Shown one piece after another: positions 1-5,872 of a stretch of 5,875 nt of DNA. Every line of letters starts with the position of its first letter. Position 1 is the stretch's first letter. The DNA is from RGIG426 sp045643425. Lineage in GTDB: Bacteria > Bacillota > Clostridia > Oscillospirales > Acutalibacteraceae. The notes under the pieces are model-generated. The model saw only the letters and a list, made by a program, of their open reading frames with translations. It was not told where the DNA came from and searched no databases. The DNA lies in NCBI GenBank assembly GCA_045643425.1, contig JAZUKW010000119.1:1-5875 (forward strand), given 5' to 3'. Made by a program: the position numbers and the translations under genes.

Positions 1-683
1 ACGATACCTGCGAGCAAAATAAAGTGCTTGGTCATGAACTCCGACATGGCGATCAGCAGTTTGGTCGGCAGCGGCAATTCACCGCCCTGGCTCTCGAACG
101 TTTCCTTAAACATAGGAACCGCGACCACCATGATGATGACGATAACGACGACGGAAACCACGCCGACGAACGCCGGGTAGGTCAAAGCCGATTTAACCTT
201 ACCTTTGGTCTTGGCGGATTTGTCATAGAAGACCTCCATACGCTTGAAGGACTGCTCCAGGTTACCGGATTTTTCACCGGCGCGCACCGTTTCGATAAAG
301 GTCACGGGGAGCGTCGTTCCGCGGTCTTGGAAGCTGTCGGACAGCGAGTGACCGGCGGCCACGTCGTGGGCGACCTCGGTCAAGAGGAGCTTCAGGTCTT
401 TGTTCTCGGTCTGGTTGGCGACCAGCTCAACGGTACGCACCAGCGGAAGACCGGAAGACAAGATGATACCGAACTGGCTGCACACAAGGGACAGCTCTTT
501 TTCGGAGATCTTTTTCGGGCCGAGTAACGAACCGCCCGCTTTTTTCTTTGCCTCGGAGATTTTGGTGACAACGCCACCCTGTTCACGAATTTTGGCGATT
601 GCGTCCAAGCGATCATACGCTTCGATAACGCCGGTCATTTTACCGCCGCTGGACGACTGTGCCTCGTACTTGAATGTTGTCAA
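1..683 (-). CDS. pilC: Type IV pilus inner-membrane platform protein PilC (GspF family), 3' end cut by window edge
   Basis: Polytopic membrane protein that forms the base of the pilus machine and couples the ATPases to pilin insertion or removal. The frame is open from a TTG at 683 to base 1, giving 227 residues (MTTFKYEAQSSSGGKMTGVI at the start); the family is usually about 400, so the second GspF domain and the last membrane segments lie outside. Visible parts: an N-terminal region with the family-like KYEA start and AIAKIREQGG (28-37); the first GspF domain from about 64, with SSGLPLV (76-82), the signature AGEKSGNL (135-142) and LTYP (167-170); then a first transmembrane helix at about 171-192. 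The start is TTG because the nearby ATG at 692 reads only four codons in pilT's frame, while TTG has AAGGAG nine bases upstream. It overlaps the pilT stop (TTGA), implying translational coupling. The identity is firm; the exact start is likely. Confidence 0.93.
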   Translation of the reverse strand, partial: MTTFKYEAQSSSGGKMTGVIEAYDRLDAIAKIREQGGVVTKISEAKKKAGGSLLGPKKISEKELSLVCSQFGIILSSGLPLVRTVELVANQTENKDLKLLLTEVAHDVAAGHSLSDSFQDRGTTLPVTFIETVRAGEKSGNLEQSFKRMEVFYDKSAKTKGKVKSALTYPAFVGVVSVVVIVIIMVVAVPMFKETFESQGGELPLPTKLLIAMSEFMTKHFILLAGI

Positions 684-1756
684 AACGCCATGCTCCTTCC
701 TTGAGTCATCAGTTGTTTTTTCACATACTCGCGGTCCATAGCGGCGCCGATGGCGTCTTGGTGCGAGATCAGTTTACGAAGTGCCAATTGCGCCAGCGCG
801 TTGTCCATCGTCACGCTGCCCTCGTGGGCGGAGGTCGCGATGGTGTTGGCGATCTGCGGCGTTTTGGCCTCACGAATGAGGTTACGGATAGCGGAGTTCA
901 CGATCATGACCTCCACCGCCGCCACACGGCCCTTACCGCTGAGGTGCGGCAGAAGCTGCTGGCTGACGACCGCCTGCAGCGTCTGCGACAGCTGCAAACG
1001 GATCTGGTTCTGACGAGCTTCGGGGAACACGTCCACAAGACGGTCAATGGAGTCGGCGCAGGAGTTGGTGTGAAGGGTACCGAACACCAAGTGTCCGGTC
1101 TCGGCGGCGGTCAAAGCGGTTTCGACCGTCTCCGGGTCACGCATCTCACCGATCAGGATAACGTCCGGGTCTTCACGAAGAGAAGCGCGAAGGCCTTCGG
1201 CGTAGCTGACGGTGTCCACGCCGATCTGGCGCTGACTGATATAGCACTTATCTTCTTCATAGAGGTACTCGATCGGGTCCTCCAGCGTGACGATGTGCTT
1301 CGGATAGTTGTGGTTGATGGTGTTGATAATGGAGGCCAGCGTCGTCGATTTACCGGCACCGGTCTCACCGGTCACGATAACGATACCGCGCTCCAGATCC
1401 GGGAACTTGTGAATTGCCGGAGGCAGACGCAATTTTTCCATATCCGGAATATCGTCGTTCAAAAGACGAAGCGCCACTGCCGGCTCGTGCTGACGGCGGA
1501 ACAGGTGGACACGGCAACGGCGGCCCTTGTAAGACCAACCTTCGTCCACCTCACCGATCTTGCGCATCGTCTCGTATTTCGTCTCGGACGAAAGCTCGAT
1601 ACAAATGGCTTCCACTTCCTCGTGGGACATAATGTAGTTGCCCATCGGCACCAATTTGCCGTCCACACGGATGCGAACCGGGCCGCCGGGCGCGATGTGA
1701 ATATCCGAGGCGCGCTGCGGGACCGCAGCATCCATAATTTGACCAATCGTAACCAT
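680..1756 (-). CDS. pilT: Type IV pilus retraction ATPase PilT
   Basis: Hexameric cytoplasmic AAA-like ATPase that powers pilus retraction, and so twitching or DNA uptake. The 358 residues are near the usual PilT length. The N-terminal domain has RASDIHI (15-21) and RVDGKL (30-35). The ATPase core follows: Walker A GETGAGKST (130-138; PilT more often has GPTGSGKST), Asp box TLEDPIEY (157-164), Walker B DPDVILIGEMRD (196-207, Glu204) and His box TGHLVFGTLHTN (220-231). The PilT-specific motif AIRNLIRE is intact at 289-296; known work ties it to retraction, which separates this protein from PilB/GspE. There is no CxxC zinc motif, as expected for PilT. The ATG at 1756 has AAAGGAG seven bases upstream. 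It lies 18 bp after pilB, and its stop overlaps the pilC start. Confidence 0.97.
   Translation of the reverse strand: MVTIGQIMDAAVPQRASDIHIAPGGPVRIRVDGKLVPMGNYIMSHEEVEAICIELSSETKYETMRKIGEVDEGWSYKGRRCRVHLFRRQHEPAVALRLLNDDIPDMEKLRLPPAIHKFPDLERGIVIVTGETGAGKSTTLASIINTINHNYPKHIVTLEDPIEYLYEEDKCYISQRQIGVDTVSYAEGLRASLREDPDVILIGEMRDPETVETALTAAETGHLVFGTLHTNSCADSIDRLVDVFPEARQNQIRLQLSQTLQAVVSQQLLPHLSGKGRVAAVEVMIVNSAIRNLIREAKTPQIANTIATSAHEGSVTMDNALAQLALRKLISHQDAIGAAMDREYVKKQLMTQGRSMAF
693..698 (-). promoter_or_regulatory. Ribosome binding site deciding the TTG start of pilC
   Basis: AAGGAG lies inside the 3' end of pilT, nine bases before TTG 683. The ATG at 692 is only one base away from it and stays in pilT's frame, so the site serves pilC. 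Confidence 0.75.
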
Positions 1757-1774
1757 AACGTTTCTCCTTTTATG

Positions 1775-3472
1775 TTATCCGACGGTGTTGACCGTACGGA
1801 TCAATTCTGACAAAGTGGACGTTCCTTCGTACACCACGCGCAAGCAGTCGTCGCGCAGGGTGCGGAAACCGTCCGCCTCCAAAGCGGCGTCCAAATCGGC
1901 ACGGCTACCGCTTTCAGCGATCACGCGCTGGACTCTCTGGGAGAACATCATGATCTCAAACACGGCAATACGTCCGCGATAGCCGCTGTCGTGGCAATCC
2001 GGGCAGCCTTTGCCGCGGTAGAACACGTGCTGGTTGGCTTCCTCGCGGGTCAAACCGGAGCGACGCAGTTCTTCGTCGTCCGGGATATATTCTTCTTTGC
2101 AGCGCGGGCAGATACGACGCACCAGACGCTGAGAGATAACACCGCGCATGGCGCTGTGGATCAGGAAGCGCGGGGTGCCCATATCGAGCAAACGGTCGAC
2201 GGTGGACGGCGCATCGTTGGTGTGGAGGGTCGAGATAACCAAGTGACCGGTGATAGCGGAACGCATGGCGATCTCGGAGGTCTCGCCGTCACGAATTTCA
2301 CCGACGGAGATAATATCCGGGTCCTGACGCAAGATAGAACGCAGACCGTTGGCAAACGTCATGCCGGTTTTCTCGTTGATCTGCACCTGGTTGACGCCGT
2401 CGATGTTGTACTCGACCGGGTCCTCCAAGGTGACCAGGTTGACGTCTTCCTGGTTCAGACGCGTCATAATGGCGGTCATCGTGGACGATTTACCGGAACC
2501 GGTCGGGCCCACGATCAAAATAACGCCGTTGCTGTTGGAAATCAAATTGACGACCTTATCCTGGTTGTCGCCGGTAAGGCCGACGCCGTCGAAGTTGAGC
2601 ATTTCGGTGCTCTTACGCAGCAAACGAATAACGATCTTCTCGCCGTAAATGGTCGGCAGAGAAGAAATACGAAGGTCGATGTCCTGACCGCGGGCACGGA
2701 CGTTTGCACGACCGTCCTGCGGGATACGGCGCTCGGCGATGTCCATCGAGCCGATGATCTTGATACGCGAAATAACCGCCGACTGCGATTTCTTCGGCAC
2801 AGACAAGATTTGACGAAGCACACCGTCGGTACGCAGACGGACGGTCAGCTCGGTCTCACGCGGCTCGATGTGAATATCACTCGCGTTTTCGTTAACGGCA
2901 CGCTCGATGATGGAGTTCACAAGACGGATGATCGGGGCGGCCTCTTCGTCGTCGCTGTCGATCTGGTGGCTCTGCACGCCGCCCTCAGAGGCACGGCTGT
3001 CGCCTTCCTCCATCTGCAATTCCTCAAGGGCTTGGTTCGCGTTGTCCGCACCGTAGAGGTTAATGAGCATCCGCTCGGTCGCACTGCTGGTGGCAATGAG
3101 CGGAACGATGTTCATTTGGGTGGCGGCTTTCGCCTCGTCGAGCGCTACGAAGTCGAGCGGGTCGACCATGGCGAGGTACAGGGTGTTGTCCACCGCACGC
3201 ACCGGCACGACGAAGTGCTCACGCGCCAATTTTTTCGGAACCAAATCCGCGAGCGCCGGGTTGGGCATCTCGGACGAAAGGTCCACAAAATCCACATGCA
3301 GCTGCACGCGCAGCGCATCGATCAAATCCTCTTCGGTGATAATACCTGCTTTCACAAGCACCATACCGAGACGCTGGCCGGTTTCTTTTTGGAATTCCAG
3401 CGCCTGACGGAGCTGCTCCTCGTTGATTTTGTTCGCTTCAAGCAGCATATCGCCGAGCCGTTTATAAGCCAT
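1775..3472 (-). CDS. pilB: Type IV pilus extension ATPase PilB (GspE family) with N-terminal MshEN domain
   Basis: Cytoplasmic hexameric ATPase driving pilin assembly through PilC. The 565 residues match PilB length. An MshEN-type domain opens the protein: two 24-residue RLG...Q repeats at 5-28 and 34-57 separated by five residues, the arrangement that binds cyclic-di-GMP in MshE-type ATPases. An acidic linker (about 154-177) leads to the N2 domain with ASDIHIEP (197-204). The ATPase core has Walker A GPTGSGKSS (322-330), Asp box TLEDPVEY (348-355), Walker B DPDIISVGEIRD (384-395, Glu392) and His box TGHLVISTLHTND (408-420). A zinc tetracysteine, C455/C458 and C490/C493, is typical of PilB/GspE and absent from PilT. 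The ATG at 3472 has AGGAGG eight bases upstream. GspE of a type II secretion system is the alternative, but pilT next door favours a pilus. Likely c-di-GMP control is inferred from the domain only. Confidence 0.96.
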   Translation of the reverse strand: MAYKRLGDMLLEANKINEEQLRQALEFQKETGQRLGMVLVKAGIITEEDLIDALRVQLHVDFVDLSSEMPNPALADLVPKKLAREHFVVPVRAVDNTLYLAMVDPLDFVALDEAKAATQMNIVPLIATSSATERMLINLYGADNANQALEELQMEEGDSRASEGGVQSHQIDSDDEEAAPIIRLVNSIIERAVNENASDIHIEPRETELTVRLRTDGVLRQILSVPKKSQSAVISRIKIIGSMDIAERRIPQDGRANVRARGQDIDLRISSLPTIYGEKIVIRLLRKSTEMLNFDGVGLTGDNQDKVVNLISNSNGVILIVGPTGSGKSSTMTAIMTRLNQEDVNLVTLEDPVEYNIDGVNQVQINEKTGMTFANGLRSILRQDPDIISVGEIRDGETSEIAMRSAITGHLVISTLHTNDAPSTVDRLLDMGTPRFLIHSAMRGVISQRLVRRICPRCKEEYIPDDEELRRSGLTREEANQHVFYRGKGCPDCHDSGYRGRIAVFEIMMFSQRVQRVIAESGSRADLDAALEADGFRTLRDDCLRVVYEGTSTLSELIRTVNTVG

Positions 3473-3511
3473 TGAAGTATCCTCCTAAAGTAGTAGATTT
3501 ATTATCAAGAA

Positions 3512-4192
3512 TCACTCGTTTGCCACGCGGAAATACGCTTCCACCTCTTTGGTCAACGGATTAGAGGCCCGCTTTTCCGCGATCCAATAGTGAACGTGGA
3601 AATACTTTTTCGTGCCGTCCTCAATATACGTCAACTCAAATTTGTGGTCGCCGCTGTTTTGGATCTCGAGGTTCGTGTAAATACCGTGGCTGACAAGGTA
3701 GTAGACCTTCTCCTCCGTGATCGTCGAGGGGTTCGACGGATCGTCGCTCAGCGTTCTGGTCACATATTGGGAGATCGCCAACCGTTTTTTGGTCGCGTCA
3801 CCGCCGTAAGAGTCCAAAACCACCGCGCCGCCGCCGATACCGTAACCGTCGGTATCGATCAGGCATTGGTCGCCGTCCTCATCCTTCAAGAGCGTTTTCA
3901 TCGCTTCCAGCTGCTCATAGCTGGCGGATTCTTCCGCGCCCGGAGCCGCCGCCTCCACCTTGCGCACCGTCGCATAACGAAGCACGTCGCTGAGAGCGGT
4001 ATTGACGGTCGAGGCCAGCAGATCGCTTTCCGCGACAAACGTGGATTCACGCTGCACCGACGCGCCCACCGACACGCCGACCGACATCATCAAAGACATC
4101 ATAACGACGATCGCCAAAGCGGCAAGCAGCTCCACCAGCGTAAAGCCACGGTTGGATTTTAGTTTTTTACCCATTCTTTTCAAAACACGCAT
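3512..4192 (-). CDS. Minor type IV prepilin, GspJ/PilW-like (class III signal, Glu5 present)
   Basis: Pilin-like protein of 226 residues. The leader MRVLKRMGKKLKSNRG is basic and ends in Gly16; cleavage by prepilin peptidase would give F17-TLVE with Glu21 as mature Glu5, followed by a hydrophobic helix to about residue 43. The mature length of about 210 and the position after a short and a large pilin suit a GspJ/PilW-type minor pilin, but the globular part shows no motif I can assign to a named family. It contains an acidic EF-hand-like loop at 104-115 and one cysteine (C110). A GTG at 4195 directly precedes the ATG at 4192; I prefer ATG because GGAGG is seven bases away from it and only four from GTG. 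It starts 12 bp after the preceding gene and ends 39 bp before pilB. It being a minor rather than the major pilin is inferred from size and neighbours. Confidence 0.88.
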   Translation of the reverse strand: MRVLKRMGKKLKSNRGFTLVELLAALAIVVMMSLMMSVGVSVGASVQRESTFVAESDLLASTVNTALSDVLRYATVRKVEAAAPGAEESASYEQLEAMKTLLKDEDGDQCLIDTDGYGIGGGAVVLDSYGGDATKKRLAISQYVTRTLSDDPSNPSTITEEKVYYLVSHGIYTNLEIQNSGDHKFELTYIEDGTKKYFHVHYWIAEKRASNPLTKEVEAYFRVANE

Positions 4193-4199
4193 CACTCTG

Positions 4200-4204
4200 C
4201 CTCC
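4200..4204 (-). promoter_or_regulatory. Ribosome binding site of the GspJ-like prepilin
   Basis: GGAGG directly follows the stop of the upstream gene (4205). Its spacing of seven bases to ATG 4192, against four to GTG 4195, favours the ATG. Confidence 0.75.
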
Positions 4205-4618
4205 TTACGAACCGGCGGATGCCAATTTCAGCTTATAGGTACTGAAATCGCCGAGAGTGCCTTCTTCGTCGATCGCGCAGCCGGTGTACTCCACCAAAAG
4301 CGTTTTGGCGGCGACCTCGGCGTCTCCGTCGGTCTTTTTCACCAGCTTGCCGGTATCGTTATCCATCTGCATCGGCTGGATGATCACGTGAACGTCCTCC
4401 CCGTCCGTCGTCACAACGTCCGCTTCGGTCGCCAGCTTTTCAAGACAAAGCTGGTTGATCGCGTCGCGCTCGCGCGCCTGACGGTTGAGCTCGATCGCCG
4501 TAGAGGTAGCGCCGGCCAGCAAAATGCTTGCAAAGGTGGCGATGAGAATGGCAAACAGCGTTTCGACCAGCGTTTCACCCAGCTGGCTCTTCAGTTTTTT
4601 CAAAAACAGCTTTTTCAA
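4205..4618 (-). CDS. Small minor type IV prepilin, GspI/PilV-like, with Glu at mature position 1
   Basis: Pilin-like protein of 137 residues. The leader MKKLFLKKLKSQLG is followed by ETLVETLFAILIATF: Gly14 is the predicted cleavage residue, mature residue 1 would be Glu rather than Phe or Met, and Glu19 is mature Glu5. The hydrophobic helix runs to about residue 38, then a small globular domain of about 100 residues with two cysteines (C58, C114) that could pair. The short mature length (123) matches GspI/PilV-type minor pilins. The start is TTG at 4618, with GGAGG eight bases upstream; an ATG at 4625 is out of frame, so TTG is required. The SD overlaps the stop of the preceding gene, 14 bp upstream, which suggests coupled translation. 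The pilin class is clear; assignment to GspI/PilV rests on size, order and the N-terminus. Confidence 0.86.
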   Translation of the reverse strand: MKKLFLKKLKSQLGETLVETLFAILIATFASILLAGATSTAIELNRQARERDAINQLCLEKLATEADVVTTDGEDVHVIIQPMQMDNDTGKLVKKTDGDAEVAAKTLLVEYTGCAIDEEGTLGDFSTYKLKLASAGS

Positions 4619-4626
4619 TTCTCATT

Positions 4627-4634
4627 CCTCCTTT
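4627..4634 (-). promoter_or_regulatory. Ribosome binding site deciding the TTG start of the GspI-like prepilin
   Basis: AAAGGAGG overlaps the stop codon of the upstream gene and sits eight bases before TTG 4618. The only nearby ATG (4625) is in a different frame and two bases from the SD. Confidence 0.78.
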
Positions 4635-5673
4635 ACGCCGTCTTCTTGGCCTTCACACCCTTGGTAATTTCGATCTTATCCGTATACCACGTAACGTAGG
4701 TATCGTTGATCGTGCGTGTTACCAGGTGATACTCGGTTTTTTCGTCCGTAGACAGCTCGGGGCACCGCGGCGTCGCGCGCAGCGGGTTTTCAAAAAGCTC
4801 GTTGCTGGGCGGCGTGATCGTCTCGATCGTGGCGGTGGCTTTCACCGTCGCCGAATAGGTCGCGGCAAATTTGGAATCGACGGTCAACACAAAGGTCAGG
4901 TTCGCCTTGTTGTCCGCCGTCATTTTCACGTGGACGGTGGGCAGGTTCGTCTTGTAATCGCCCGCATCGTCGGCCGGCGTAATGTCAAAGTAATAGACGT
5001 ATTTCAGTACCGACGACGACTCGCTCACCGTGGCGGTGGCAATATTGAAATCATCATCCACCGCGGCAAAATAGGTGCTGAGCTGGCCGTAACCGTCCAG
5101 GCTATTGACACCCTGGTCGTGGAGTCGCTTGCAAATCACCAGCGACGCCACCTCTTCGATCGCGTCCTTGGCAAACACCACCGACTCGTCGCCGATGCAG
5201 TCCAGACCAAAGCTGCTGGCGTTGTAAGCCACGTCGTTACCTTCAGCGTTGAGCAACGGGCCGGAGCCGTCTTTTTCCATTTTTCCGTACAACGCGTAGG
5301 TACGGCCCTCGTTACACCAGTCATACACCGTGTTGACCTCGCGCAGGTGGAAGCCGCCGTAGGCCGTCGTCTCAATGGGGATCGTTTCGCCGGAATCCCC
5401 CGTTTTGCTCCCCAACGTAATGGTCAGGGCGTTATCCGTGAGGTTTTTACCGTTGATTTCCTTAAACATATCTTTGATCAGGTTCTGCGCCGATTGAATG
5501 GCAAAATAGGAACGCTGCTCCTCCTTTTGCGCCATCGCGCGCGAAGCGTTGACCGAAGCGGACGCCATCACGACGGATGCGACAAAAAAGCACATCAGGA
5601 AGAACGCCAGCGCGAGAAGCATCGACGCGCCGGTCTTGCTCTTTAATTTTTTCGTGAATACGGTTTTTTTCAC
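4633..5673 (-). CDS. Large GspK/PilX-like minor pilin candidate lacking Glu5
   Basis: Protein of 346 residues, the first gene of the operon. A short basic leader, MKKTVFTKKLKSKTG, precedes a single hydrophobic helix (about 16-40, ASMLLALAFFLMCFFVASVV). If cut after Gly15 like its neighbours, mature residue 5 is Leu20, not Glu. Loss of Glu5 and a large globular domain are known features of GspK, which caps the type II pseudopilus, and this protein is close to GspK in size. The predicted extracellular part has four cysteines (C120, C159, C181, C304), is rich in Ser/Thr/Asp and ends in a basic tail (KGVKAKKTA). I see no enzymatic motif. The start is GTG at 5673 with AAAAGGAGG seven bases upstream; no in-frame ATG lies before the membrane helix. 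The pilin-like nature is likely; the GspK/PilX role is inferred from architecture and gene order, not from recognised sequence identity. Confidence 0.78.
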   Translation of the reverse strand: MKKTVFTKKLKSKTGASMLLALAFFLMCFFVASVVMASASVNASRAMAQKEEQRSYFAIQSAQNLIKDMFKEINGKNLTDNALTITLGSKTGDSGETIPIETTAYGGFHLREVNTVYDWCNEGRTYALYGKMEKDGSGPLLNAEGNDVAYNASSFGLDCIGDESVVFAKDAIEEVASLVICKRLHDQGVNSLDGYGQLSTYFAAVDDDFNIATATVSESSSVLKYVYYFDITPADDAGDYKTNLPTVHVKMTADNKANLTFVLTVDSKFAATYSATVKATATIETITPPSNELFENPLRATPRCPELSTDEKTEYHLVTRTINDTYVTWYTDKIEITKGVKAKKTA

Positions 5674-5680
5674 AAAAAAG

Positions 5681-5689
5681 CCTCCTTTT
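5681..5689 (-). promoter_or_regulatory. Ribosome binding site of the first operon gene (GTG start)
   Basis: AAAAGGAGG is seven bases before GTG 5673. It is immediately preceded by a 5-bp hairpin (CGCCG/CGGCG at 5690-5703) and is partly able to fold on itself (AAAAG/CTTTT). Confidence 0.75.
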
Positions 5690-5724
5690 CGCCGAAAGCG
5701 GCGGAGTATTTCAAAAAGTTTCGT

Positions 5725-5740
5725 GTTTTTTCCAAAAAAC
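5725..5740. repeat. 16-bp palindrome GTTTTTTCCAAAAAAC in the operon leader
   Basis: Two 7-base arms, GTTTTTT and AAAAAAC, flank a CC centre on the plus strand. The symmetry is exact. It could be an operator, or simply bent A-tract DNA; base composition makes chance symmetry more likely than in mixed sequence. Confidence 0.5.
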
Positions 5741-5834
5741 GGATTGTCTTTTCAGGGACGTTGTCGCAAAAAACGCGGCAAAATCCGTCAAAAGACACAT
5801 CTGATACGGCGTTTTCGTTAAAACGCAAAAGGGA

Positions 5835-5872
5835 ACTCTCTCCCCGCCCGCCCAACCGGGCGGGGAGAGAGT
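5835..5872. terminator. GC-rich hairpin, probable intrinsic terminator upstream of the pilus operon
   Basis: A perfect 16-bp stem: the left arm 5835-5850 (A then CTCTCTCCCCGCCCG) pairs with 5857-5872, with the 6-base loop CCCAAC. On the minus strand the stem is followed by TTCCCTTTTGCGTTTT, a broken T tract; on the plus strand by TATT before the window ends. It probably ends the gene to the right of the window, or acts in both directions, and insulates the pilus operon. The direction cannot be fixed from here. Confidence 0.7.

Larger units (their letters stand above)
5674..5834 (-). promoter_or_regulatory. AT-rich leader and probable promoter region of the pilus operon
   Basis: About 160 bases between the upstream hairpin and the first gene, without a credible gene. 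It should hold the operon promoter. A -35-like TTGACG (5786-5791) has no good -10 at 16-18 bases, and TTGGAA (about 5729-5734) with AATACT (about 5704-5710) has a long 19-base spacer, so I do not name a promoter. A 16-bp palindrome (5725-5740) and a small hairpin (5690-5703) are possible control elements. Confidence 0.4.

Noticed and set aside
24..527. 167-codon open frame on the plus strand at the left end
   Set aside because: Mirror of pilC, which is the real gene here although it is truncated and starts at TTG.
674..1810. 378-codon open frame on the plus strand opposite pilT
   Set aside because: Same in-register mirror effect. pilT is certain from Walker, Asp, His and AIRNLIRE motifs.
1775..3472. 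Reading the ATPase as GspE of a type II secretion system
   Set aside because: The sequence alone is close to both families, but the adjacent PilT with the retraction motif and the absence of gsp-type genes in the window favour PilB.
1991..3475. 494-codon open frame on the plus strand opposite pilB
   Set aside because: It is codon-for-codon in register with pilB. It stays open only because pilB avoids TTA, CTA and TCA codons, whose complements are stops. Its composition is unlike a normal protein and it has no RBS or motif.
4726..5646. 306-codon open frame on the plus strand opposite the GspK-like gene
   Set aside because: In-register mirror that ends exactly at the complement of a TTA codon in the KKLKS leader. 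It is rich in Arg, His and Val with no signal, RBS or domain, while the minus-strand gene has an SD, a leader and a membrane helix.
5786..5791. TTGACG as a -35 promoter box for the operon
   Set aside because: No TATAAT-like hexamer lies 16-18 bases downstream; the bases there read TTGCGA or TGCGAC.
5549..5821. 90-codon plus-strand frame over the leader
   Set aside because: Lysine/arginine-rich translation of an AT-rich leader and the antisense of a membrane helix. No RBS and no motif.
5670..5855. 61-codon minus-strand frame in the leader
   Set aside because: It would begin inside the terminator-like stem, has no SD and overlaps the start of the first real gene. It has no recognisable feature.
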